Assembly (NCBI GenBank): GCA_051294375.1
Contig: CM119269.1
Location: 8,057,225-8,121,224, forward strand
Length of the DNA stretch: 64,000 bases
Direction: 5' to 3'
Source: Paraspadella gotoi
Taxonomy: Eukaryota > Chaetognatha
Under the pieces are notes generated by a model. The model was not told the DNA's origin. It saw nothing but the letters and a program-made list of their open reading frames with translations, and ran no database searches. Shown here piece by piece: positions 53,238-64,000 of the stretch; position 1 is the first letter of the stretch; each line of letters begins with the position of its first letter. The position numbers and the translations under genes were made by a program.

Positions 53238-55971
53238 ATGTTTCTGATTTCTGTTTATTCTGTCTCGCAAATCGAAATTCGCTTCTGGCGCGAATCGGAC
53301 GTGGACACCCAAATTTGGCCCAAAACTCAGAAGCCTAAAAGATTCGTTGCCACAATTTAAAAGTAAAAAGTAAGCGAGAGTAGAAGGACGTTGGTGGAGG
53401 GGGGAGAGAAGCAGTGAAGAGAAAAAAAGGAGTGATGATAAATGAGAATAAGAGTGATAAAAGAATTGAAAGGAGTTATGATAAAGGAGAATGAGTAGTG
53501 ATTAAGGAAAAAAAAAGTAATGGTAAATTGAGATTTGAGGGCGCTAAAATAAATACATAGAAAAAAAATAGGTGATGAAAAAATAAATTAAATTTAAGTT
53601 AATAAATTTAATATAAGAATAACAAAGAACAAAAATTCCAAGGGTGGCGCTAAATTAATGTTATTTGTACTGAATTTGAATAAAAGTGCATGTTATATTA
53701 ACGTAATAACGTGACTAGTATGAAACATATGCACATATAGTACCAACCTCCCTAGTATCATCTGAAATTATTCTGTTTAACATAGTTATGCGCATCTTAA
53801 ATGTAACCAACAGATAAAAAATAAGACCGACCGACCGACCGAAAGATTTTCTACTACAGTCCTTCGCGAGTGCTCGCGGCTATTAAAGAATAACAAATGT
53901 AGAATGAGTATTGGGTGTAAGTCTTATGAAAAAGAGCCAGAAAACATAAAAAAAAAAATTGAAAAGAATGAAAGAAAAGAAAGAAAGAAAAGAAAAGAAA
54001 GAAAGAAGAAAGAAAGAAAGAAAGAAGAAAGAAAGAAAGAGAAGAAAGAAAGAAAGAAAGAAAGAAAAGAAAGAAGAAAAAAGAAAGGAAGGAAGGATGC
54101 AAAGAAGATTGGGACGACAAAGAATAGAGAATTAAGCCGGGAAAATTCTCTACAAGATTTTGACTTTGAGAAGCGAATCCAATGCAAATAAAGGGTTCGA
54201 TTAAAGGCCAGATGATACTGTTTAGGAAGGACGATACTCTCGAACTCATACCGTTAATGCTTAAAATTGACCGATGTGATACAGATATGGTTAGTAACAT
54301 TGTAGAGAAATACTTTAAACTTTCTACGGTTGGAATTTTTAAAAAAAGTAGAAGATAAAGTTACAAAAAGAAGTGAAGCTAATGTTAAATTTAAATTTTG
54401 TCAAATATATTTTTAGTAAGCACGATCAGCCGAACAAAGTTTCTTTATTTTCAAGTTCAAGGAGCTAAAAAAAAGTCTTTAGCACCTGAAAAATTCCATC
54501 GTCAAACAGTGACTTTCAAAGATTAAAGGTGAAAGTGAGAAAAAATGTGAGTTTAATCATCCTTTGATTTAAAAAAAAAAGTAAAGTCATGAATCATAAA
54601 CTGAAAAAGGCGAATTTGGAATTTAAAGATCGTTCAAGCGGAGGATGTGATTCCAGGATCTAGAGAGATTAGAAAAAAATTTTAGTGTCTTTTTTTATTA
54701 ATTTGCGATGAGATTTTGATTTTGATTTAATAGTTTGTTTTGCATAAATGAAATTATTCGAATTTTTAATTTGACCGATTTGATATTTAAATATTCTCGA
54801 TTAATCAGAGGTTGAAGAGACAGTCATTATTATGATGGTTAGTGACAGAACCGTTCAATTTAAGCGAATGACTTGCCTCCGGCACCAATGGCCGCTGACG
54901 AACGGTTGGTGGATTTTAGTCCACCATAAGGTGCCATAATTTTATTAATTCATGGATTTCAAACTACTAATCGAGGTTGAGGAGTCAGGATTGTGGGTCA
55001 GCCCAAGAAATAAGCCGCTTCAAGCGTGACCAAGATTCGAATCGGCGTCAAAATGAATCACATTTAGGATCACATTCAGGGGTCACATTTAGGATGGTTT
55101 CCGGTTTCCCAACAAAAAAAAAAAAGGACGAAAAAAGAATTAAAGATACTCGACCGAAATTTTGATTGAACCGGTTTTTAACTTGAGATGACGAAGACGA
55201 AGATAGCCAAAATGGAAGCCTTGAATCTTTTCTTCTTTCCTTCGCAACAAAATGAAACCAAAATCTTTCTTTCTCTCTTTTTTTTTTTTATTTTCGCTTC
55301 CGCAATTTCGATTCAGTTTTTTTTTTTCCTTTAGCCTTTTGTTTGACTTAAGACTTCCGTAGTTTATATAATCCCGTTGACGTCGCGAGAGTTCTAAACT
55401 CCCCCTTAATCCTTGAGACGTCAAGCCGTCGGTTCCAACGCGAAGAAGAAAAAAAAAAAAGAAAAAAATCCAGACTTAGGAAGTTGAGAAAAAAAAAATT
55501 TATGCCACCAACCGACGAAGACGACGACGAAAGACGACACGAAGACGACGACGATGCGGTAGCAGAAGATTCGGTTGACAGCGTAGCGCGGCGGCGGCGT
55601 CGGCGGGCGGCGAGGGGCCGGGCAGCGGAGGCCAGCGGCAGCAACAGACAGTTCTGATTTCCTTGCCCTCGAAAAAATCGAGATAATTAGATAAGAAGAC
55701 CCGCTCCTTCTTTTTTTTTGACGCAAGGGGGAAGACAGTGGTGACGGTCTCTCGGCGCGAATGTCACGGCGTCACCCTCGAGGCGACGCCTCCCCTCTTT
55801 CTTCCCCGCGATATAAATCAAAACGTTTTTTATTCCTCAACGGATTTCCCGTCAGATTCGGTTTTCCGCATCGACTACCTCGAGTCGGGATTCGTTAACT
55901 TACCCGAATTCCGAGCGCCGGCGCCGCCGCAGGAGCAGCGGAGCAGCTGAAGCAGAAGATAAATTTTGTTC

Positions 55972-56068
<97 letters not shown>

Positions 56069-56814
56069 TGCTTTGCTGCTCTGACCCGAAAAATACAAAC
56101 CCTGAGTGTCGCTGAAGTAAACAGGAGAATCAGGGCACAGTAAGGTTTTGCTAAACTTTGCGTTAAGTCTTACAAAACAAATTACATTCTATAAAAATCT
56201 ATGAATTTCTTACTAAAAAAGACCAAGCAGATTACTAAATCGATAACAAAGTTATCCTGAATTTTATATTAACTATTGTCTAACTTAATGATGACCGATA
56301 TTTGATTTTTGTTGATGTTTTTTTTTTCATTAATCTATTCTTATATTCAAGATAAAATTATCCATTCATGGTACTCACTGTCTCTCGCTCTCTATCTCCG
56401 CTCTGACTGCTTTTAGCTTCAATCTGCCTCACTCTCTCGCCTCTATCTGTCTGCCCGCTTTTTTTAGGCCCCCGCTCGGAATCGAACTCGACCCCTCCCT
56501 CTCGACGCTTAGCGATGACTCAGTCTCTAAGAAACAGTGACTCTGTCTCTATCCTCGCTCTTCTTATCATTTTTTGCTTCTCGTCGCGTTGCGCAACACG
56601 GCCGCGAGAATTACTTTAAGACGGGCGACGATATTTTGTCGGTTGTCGGTTTATCGTTGTAGTTGTCGGCCATGCTACCCGACAGAAGTTGCAAGGTCCG
56701 TTCGAGGTGGCCTTCACGCGGCTGCCCGATGTCGGTTGAGAAGGCGCCCCTATCGGAGTGTCTAAGTCGCAAACATTTAATCTGATTCTAAGCAGAGAGG
56801 AGGGAGAGAGAGAG

Positions 56815-56852
<38 letters not shown>

Positions 56853-57527
56853 AGAGAGAGAGAGTGAGAGAGAGTGAAAGAGAGTGATCGTTTTATATCC
56901 GCCCTTGTGTCCAATTCGGAAGACGCGGAGCCTCGGATTTTCCCACCCGATTTTGACCCAAATCTGATCCCAAATCTGATCTTAAAATCTGATCCTGGGT
57001 CAGTCGAGGAGTGGAACGAATTTTGCAGCGATGACCAATTCGAGAAGAGTTTCCCTATCCGGGGGCGCGGGGTTTTTATTAATTCATTATTTTGTTTGTC
57101 TATTTATTATTAAATTCATTAATTTTTGTATAATAAAAGATCTTTACCGTAAAAGAAAGCTCTCCTCACGTTTACAATTAAATATCCGATTTCAAAATGT
57201 ATAGCAATCCGGTTTCGGTTTTTTTATTCTCTTTTGAAGCGATAATAAACAACAGAATGCAACAGAGCGTTCATATGTACATTCATAATCGAAAGATAGT
57301 TTAAAATGTCATCTGAACAAAAATAAAGAGCCATGCCTTCTGATTAATACAGAATACAGATGAGAAACAATAGGGCATCGTATTTTTCTTCGCCAGATTG
57401 GCGATCGGGCGCAAGGGAGATATAGTCGTAGAACATAGGAACAACGATTTAGTTTTAAGCGACTTTTGAGTAATTTGGATCATTGAAAAGGGGATAGTTA
57501 ATAATCAGTACTAAGAAATTGGAAGTG

Positions 57528-57586
<59 letters not shown>

Positions 57587-57589
57587 ATC

Positions 57590-59384
57590 TCCAATATCTC
57601 CTCTTTCCACTTCATTCCTCTCCAACTCTTCCTCCCTCTCTTCCTCTCCCTGATCTCTCGTTTTCTCTTCAACCAAATCAATTCTTCCCCTCTTTCCTCC
57701 TTTCCTCCCTCTCCTCCACTCTCTTCCTCCTCTTGATCTTCCTTTCCTTCGTCTTCTTCTCCACTCCTCTTTCCTCCTTTCCTCCCTCTCCTTCCTCTTC
57801 TCCTCCACCCACTTTTTCTTCCTCTCCTTCTTCCTCTCTTCCTCCCTTTTCCCCATTTTCCTCCCTTTCCTCCCTTTCTTCCTCCTCCACTCTCCCGGAA
57901 TCGCGTCCTCCCTTCTCGCTCTCCTCGTCGGAGCGCTCAACGGACGCAAAACTCCTTTCCTCTCGAAACTGGAAGATCGAGGAACACCTCCTCCTCCTCC
58001 TCTTCCTCTTCCTCAATCCTCTCAATCTCTCTCCTCCTCCCTCTCCATCTCCCTCTTCTCCTCGCGCGTTCTTCCGATGCACGGCCCTTTCCTTCGCCTC
58101 GTCGTCGTCGTCGTTGTTGTCTTCGCGGGCGCTCGATACGCCGTTCGCGCTCCACGGCTGTCTCGGCGCTGCGCGGGCGCTCGGCGCGCTTCGCGGCGTC
58201 GCGCGGCACCTGACGCTTGTCGGACCGGTATGCGCATGGCGAGCGCCAAGAGGCGCTGCTCCTCTCGCTCCACGATCTTCCAGCGGACGAGGTAGTTCTG
58301 GTTGAGGAGCGGGCCCGAAGTGAAGTAAGGATGCTTGTGGAGCCACTGGAGCGATGGAGTGGGAGTGGGGGAGCGGGTTTGAGAGTAGGGTGTAGATCGA
58401 AAAGAAGATTTAGGTTGAAATGAAACTGAAAAGATAGCGTGGTAAAACCTAAGAGAAAGTTAATAAGGTGGAGTGAAGAAACTTTTGTGAATTATTTTGA
58501 AAGTTTATTCATTGACAAAATAAAAGATATACGTAGCAAGAATTTAGTATATCGTAGTAATAATGTTAAAGTTTAAAATCAAAGTGTGGATTTAATTAAG
58601 CAGTGCAGGCTACGTATATTAAAACAGATATAAAGAATTTTAAAAAGTAAGGTAAATAAGGTAAGTTGACTGACTTCGGCATCAGACTTTCCGGGTTCAA
58701 TTCCTTTTTTTGGATTCACCGCTCGTTCTCTCTTACTCCAGTCATTTCTTCTTTTACGATTTCTTGAAAAAAAAATTAGTGAACCTTTGTTAATGTGAGA
58801 GTGTGAATTCCTTAATTCCTTAATTCCTTATGTTTTAAAAATATCTTCGGTTGTGACTGATTGGATAATGGGATAGGCAGGAGAGATCTGTTAAATTAAT
58901 TCATAATTAAGTGGATGTAGTATTTGCGAATGGTTGATAATGATTAAACAATGATTAACCTGGAAATGAGTGAGATAATACAAAATGTTTATTTAAACTA
59001 AAATTAAACTGACCAATTTATCAATCCAAACCTCATACTGTTTACAGGAAAGTAAAGAAAAAAAGAATTTAGATGATTTAAAAAACATATTACGAAATAT
59101 TTTGGTTAAAAAAATATACATAACGAATTACGTAAATACGTAAATATGTAAATGTCCTTAAGAAATATAATATTTTTCCCTTTCTCCTACTCTTCTTTCT
59201 TTCTCTTTTTAACACCCCTTCTCCACCTCCCCAACGCCTCACCTATCTTTCTATTCAGACCTCCAGAGAGACTTGGCGAGCTCCCGATCGAGATGCTTCA
59301 GCGTCGCCTGCAGCTTCGACGCCTCCGTCGGTTGCGCCGCTGCGCCTCCAGCACCTTCTCCCAGGGTTTGTCCGACTGCGCCAT
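57590..59384 (-). pseudogene. coiled-coil gene, copy C, frameshifted
   Basis: Exon 1 is 59384-59243 (minus), with the same G-loss and T-gain as copy B. The exon 2 acceptor reads CAAG instead of CAG. Exon 3 begins at 58345 and has extra indels (for example near 58225). Sharing of the exon 1 changes by B and C, but not A, indicates that B and C derive from one template. Confidence 0.4.
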
Positions 59385-59868
59385 TTAAAGTAGAAGGGTG
59401 AGGACGACGACGACGAAACCAATGAACTTTTTAATAATTATGACTGACCTCTCATTGCTTTCGGAAGGATATTTTAGACGACGTGAACGACGACGATGAC
59501 GACGACGACGACGACGACGGCGCTTTAAATTAACGAAAAGCCATTGTTTCTTGTTATTAGTATTTCTACGAGGATAAATATTAGTATGAAGACATAGACG
59601 AGGATAATTAGATGATTACGATGTAGAATCTCTTTGTTGATCCATCGTCGCTGAAAAAAATGTAAACGAATGTAATGTAAACAACAGCTATAACATTGAT
59701 ATGTTTAAATTAAAATTTCAGTCTTTTTTTGGGTTTTTTTTTAGTGTATTATTCCTTTTGTTTCGTTTGTGTGTTTTTTTTTTTATTCCTAATAAAAAAA
59801 ACTTCGTTTTAGCGAAACGATAAATAAACGATTGAGACATTTACGTTTATTCTAAAACTATTGTTGTT

Positions 59869-59906
<38 letters not shown>

Positions 59907-60802
59907 GTCGTAACTGCGGAAAAATAAAGACTTTCGTGGAGAAGGAGAAAAATCCTCTGGAAAATCAAAAGAGACACACATTTTTTTTCTATACTTATTT
60001 TTTTACTTCGTTTCTTTTAAACTTTGGATTTATCGTTCGCGTGTTCCGTCCATGATTGAACTTACTTTTTATTATTCGTCGTCGTCGTCGTCGTCGTAGT
60101 TGTCGTCGTCTCCTTTTCCTTCTTCTCGGTCGCCGTAGTTATGTCGCTAATTCTCATCGATATGAGTTCATGAGTAACAAAAAAAAACCGCCATAAAATT
60201 TTGGTTGCACCTTTTATACGTTCATAGATTTCCGTGTTTGTCGTCGTTGTTGTTGTATTTCTTAACAGTTTCCATTTAGTACCGGCGTGCAGTATCGCCG
60301 ACGTCAAAATGAAAAAAAAACACTTTTTGTCAGGTTCCCACTTTTCCTCCTCAAGACCGCATATGTGTTTTCCTTGGAATGAAATGGCCTGACGGTCAAT
60401 CAAAATCATTGGATAGTGTTGTATAAATAGTTTTAATGAAAAATAAAAAAGAATTACTTAATATATATCCAGTACTGAGATGAAATATCTGTCGAACGGG
60501 GATCGAACGCGAATATTTCGCTCGAAACTGAGGTCAAATAAATTGATTCGTCGATCCCTCTTATTTCGAGTCCTGACCCCTGAAATGACACGTCATGACC
60601 CTTAAAATGATCTCGTTCTTGTCACGATACGACCCTGTCTATGACACGGCGTGACCTCCAGCAAGGTTGACCTTTCCGACGCTTGCCAACTTTTCTTTTA
60701 ATAATCTGAAGAGGGAAGGAAAAGGACAGGAAAAAAATTTGAAAAAAATTAATGGATAAATAGATAGATAGATAGAGATATAGATAAGATACTAGATAAT
60801 AT

Positions 60803-60848
<46 letters not shown>

Positions 60849-60941
60849 GATAGATAGATAGATGATAAATAGAAGATAAATCAATAAATCAAAATAAATA
60901 AATAAATAATAAATAAATAAATAAATAAATAAATAATAAAA

Positions 60942-60973
<32 letters not shown>

Positions 60974-60990
60974 AAATAAATAAATAAATA

Positions 60991-61028
<38 letters not shown>

Positions 61029-61714
61029 AAATCAATCTGGAAATATAAAATATACAAACAAACAAGAAAAACGAGCAAGCTACAAGAAAGCCACAATAAA
61101 ACAAGCAATTAAAAAAAGCTAGCTAAAAAAGCAAATGCCAATCAGTCAAACCTGAGATCACGCTCTACCATTCGAGCGCTTTACAGGTTTTCTCCCAGCC
61201 GTTCACGCGCGCGACTTGGCTCCTCCATCATTTCCCCGCGGAATCGCAAATATCGTTATTCGCAATAATATCGCTTGATTGAATATTGCGCGGCGAAACA
61301 TCGCTTCCTCACTTTTACTTCAATTTGCCTCACTTTTCCCGTGACTTACCTTTTTTTTTCATATCGATTGTCGAGAAAAAAAAAAGTTTTTTTAAATAAC
61401 GAAGAAAAAAACCGAAGAAGAGAAAATGAGATTGCCGACGAGAAATCCGGAATGAAAAGCCAGTCGATTTAAGTTCGTTTAAAATTTTATTATTTATTAT
61501 TTAAATTATTATTATTATTTGCATTTAGAATTTAAATATAATTCTTTTTTTTCTTTCCAAATTTCATTTTCAGCTTTCTTTGGATAGTTGGCAGTTGCCT
61601 CGTCCCTTTTGCAAGGTAAGAATGTCTCAATTTGTATATTTCAACGCTTTTCCTAGATGCCTTAAAGAATACTTGACATTCCGCCATACAATCAAGAACG
61701 TGTATAGCCTGTTA

Positions 61715-62275
61715 TAAGCTGTTTCTGCGATTTCCGTGTACAAGTCTGCGGTGAAGTTTAGCGGTATTCGTCGGCTGTTGGCGAGAGCACGATCAGAACG
61801 CCTTGGCTCGAAGAACCGATTGCTGGTTGAGATCGTTGTGTGTTGTTGTTTCTGCCGGCCGTGTGCGTTTGGTGTAAGCGAGAGAATTGTATCGGTTATC
61901 TATATTGTATGTGATCGGTTATCATTATGCTATCGTAGTCTTGTATGTGAAGATTAAGAGACAAGCGAGCTGGGTGACCGCTGGTTTTGTGACAGTCGTA
62001 TGATAAGTCCTTTAACCAATCTACTAGCTTGTTAACGAAGAGCGAACCCAAATAAAAAAATCAAGGAGTTTTCCGTGCCAAGTCTAGTGTGTCGTGGTAG
62101 ACTCCGGCGGAGCGCGTCCGGTCCGTGTAGTCAATGAAGATGAGTAGTATTTGTAGTAGAGTTAGGATTCAATGTGGACCAAGAAGGACACCCCGTATAA
62201 CCTACCTTGAATTATTAACTTTTTTTCCTTTTTTCTCATCGATATCTGCAGGTGTGAAGAGTGCTAGAAGTCGGT
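61715..62275 (+). other. diverged block in copy C, possibly LTR-derived
   Basis: GC-richer (CTGTTTCTGCGATTTCCGTG to CCCGTATAACCTACC), with GAACCCAAATAAAAAAATCA (poly(A)-signal-like) near 62045. The corresponding A segment (37487-37935) aligns only patchily. It could be a retroelement LTR that is intact in C and eroded in A, or poor consensus in A. No coding sequence identified. Confidence 0.3.
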
Positions 62276-62651
62276 TGCATCATTGTGTAGCGCGCAACAA
62301 AATAATCTGGATGTACCAGACGAGGATTGGCGCGCCATGGTTAACGAAAACGCCGCTGAAGAAAAGGTGGAAGTTCCTCGTTTTTTTGTTTTGCGTTATT
62401 AACGAATTGTTATCGTGCCAGTCCGAAATGAGAAAGTTATAGTAACGAATTGTATTCGATTAGTATACTAGAATTTAAATTACATCCAGACATGTTTACG
62501 TAATTTTCCGCCAGAAGACTCACCCGCCTCATTTTATTGTTAAGATTCCTAATGGTAAGTAATTATGTGTGATTAAATATCAGTGAGGTTAGGATTTAGG
62601 TTTGGATTAGGTTAGTGATCAAGGTTAAGGACTGTGATTATCTCTCTCCTG

Positions 62652-62676
62652 NNNNNNNNNNNNNNNNNNNNNNNNN
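62652..62676. other. assembly gap (25 N)
   Basis: Separates the end of copy C from unrelated sequence. Confidence 0.95.
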
Positions 62677-62867
62677 TTTTTTTTATCTACAATTGCTTGC
62701 ACGTCTTACTCAAGTGGTTCTGCCATAAAGATGTTTCTCCAATGTAAACTTTGGAATCCATTAATTTTAATAAACAGTTTTTTAAAAATTTCTTTCTTTC
62801 TTTCTTTTTTTCTTTCTTTCTCGTATTTTGTTTACTCCTTCCTTTTCTCTCTCTTCTCTCTTCTCTC

Positions 62868-62920
<53 letters not shown>

Positions 62921-64000
62921 ATCTCTTCTCTCCTTTCCTCGCCGTGACTTTGACGCCAAGCATCTCCCTCTCCGATTTTGTTTACTATGAATGGATTGTT
63001 TATAACGTCGTCGGTCGAAGGGTTCGTAACTCGGTCAAGTTTTTTTTTCAAATAAAAGATGAATGTGACGTTCTATTGACTTTATTTTAAATATACTATA
63101 AGTATAAATGTTACCCGAACTATTTCGAATTCTCTCTCAAACGTTTTTCTTTTTTTTTTTAAATTCGATTCACTACGAAAAAAAAAGAAGGAAATGGTTG
63201 GGATTCTGTCTCATTAGCCATTTGTTTCCGGCCTCGATTCCCTAGAGATTCTTCGCGGAATCAATTCCCCGGCAAAGGCGGGCCGATCGTGAAACAACCG
63301 TTGTGCTGTAAACTCGTGGAGACGGATGCTGCATATGCCGGTGCTGCAAAAACATCGAATCGAATGCCGCAAATGCTCGAGCCGTAAAAGCAAAGACTTT
63401 GATTCTGTATATTCCGCGCTGCAAAAACATGGAATCTGAAGCAGCAGATGCTAATGCTGCAAAAGCAAAGACTTTGATTTTGTATATATCGTGCTGCAAA
63501 AGCATCGAATCTGAAGAGCTGAAAAAGCCGCGCCTCTGATGCACTAAATGATGTACTTTAAAAACATCATATTTGATGCTGCATTTTTCTAAAAACATCG
63601 TTGCAGATAAATCAACCGTTGTGTTGCGGTTGTCGTTATTAAACTAAGCCACGATGTATGTTTCTCTGTTTCCTGACATGAGCGAAATTTCAATCTCTTT
63701 GGATGAAGTGTAATTATAATTTTAAAAGAAGTAACGAAAAATTGGACGACAAGTGAAACGCCAGAATCAACAGCAAATTTATCGGTAGATGAAACGGTAG
63801 ACGCAACAAGTAGATTGCCTCCGCCAACTGAAAACAGCGAACCGAAAAATACCTTCTCTCTTTTTCTCTCTCGTTCTTCAATTTTCCCGCGAAATTCTTT
63901 CAGCTCTTTCATTTTCTTTTTCAATTTTCCACATTGCACTTTTCTCCTTTCAATTTTCCACTGACAATTTTCCACTTTCCACTCTCAATGCCAACCTCCG
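62677..64000. other. terminal segment without recognised genes
   Basis: TTTC/CT microsatellites (about 62790-62935). Then a ~75-bp tandem repeat at 63300-63530 whose units contain GCAAAAGCAAAGACTTTGAT and GCTGCAAAAACAT; the CAAAGACTTTGAT anchor is at 63391 and 63466. The open frame across it is repetitive (KIKVFAF recurs) and not called as a gene. The last 350 bp show only CT-rich and AT-rich sequence. Confidence 0.6.

Larger units (their letters stand above)
53234..62651 (-). repeat. duplicated locus, copy C (inverted; right palindrome arm)
   Basis: Reverse complement of B over 53234-61060, and of A over about 54785-62640. Length (about 9.4 kb) equals A plus the B-only tail, so C is the only gap-free version of the whole unit. 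It ends at a 25-N gap in TTAGGG-like sequence that mirrors A near 37080. Within it, 61715-62230 is markedly diverged from A 37487-37935, while the flanks stay near 95% similar by eye. Confidence 0.92.

Overview
This is a 64 kb draft-assembly window from a eukaryote, almost certainly an invertebrate animal. Genes are split by AT-rich introns with GT-AG borders, while exons are GC-rich. The protein set is metazoan: a calsyntenin, a 2'-5'-oligoadenylate synthetase relative and the ciliary protein CFAP70. Nuclear tRNA genes are present, one with an intron, and there is a degenerate TTAGGG-like tract. I cannot name the phylum. Microsatellites (GA, TAAA, CTAT, TTTC), short interspersed repeats and four N gaps fill much of the rest. 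Several exons carry single-base indels in homopolymers, as expected of imperfectly polished long-read sequence.

Left part (1-18.1 kb). A CFAP70 gene (+) runs through 19 recognisable exons, with its 5' end outside or unseen. One ~7.5 kb intron (4404-11926) encloses two complete-looking housekeeping genes: adenosine kinase on the opposite strand (4838-7785) and a dihydropteridine reductase on the same strand (10086-11484). The reductase has a damaged third exon.

Middle (18.1-36 kb). A two-exon OAS-family nucleotidyltransferase with an N-terminal transmembrane anchor (20277-22055, +) is followed by a seven-exon calsyntenin (24100-28765, -). Then comes a gene-poor stretch holding tRNA-Asp, tRNA-Tyr (with intron), tRNA-Glu and tRNA-Asn, a foldback element with a hammerhead-ribozyme-like core, and an LTR-like fragment with a tRNA-Leu-type primer binding site.

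Right part (37-62.6 kb). One ~9.4 kb locus appears three times: copy A (about 37.08-44.98 kb, +), copy B (45.0-52.83 kb, +) and copy C (53.23-62.65 kb, inverted). B and C form a palindrome with ~7.8 kb arms and a ~0.4 kb spacer. A and B are separated only by a gap, so A/B probably represents assembly overlap or two haplotypes. The B/C palindrome is either a real inverted duplication or a hairpin-read artefact. The unit carries a TATA-bearing putative gene (exon 1 at 40216-40357 in A) for a charged coiled-coil protein I do not recognise. The last 1.3 kb (after 62676) is a different sequence with no recognisable gene.
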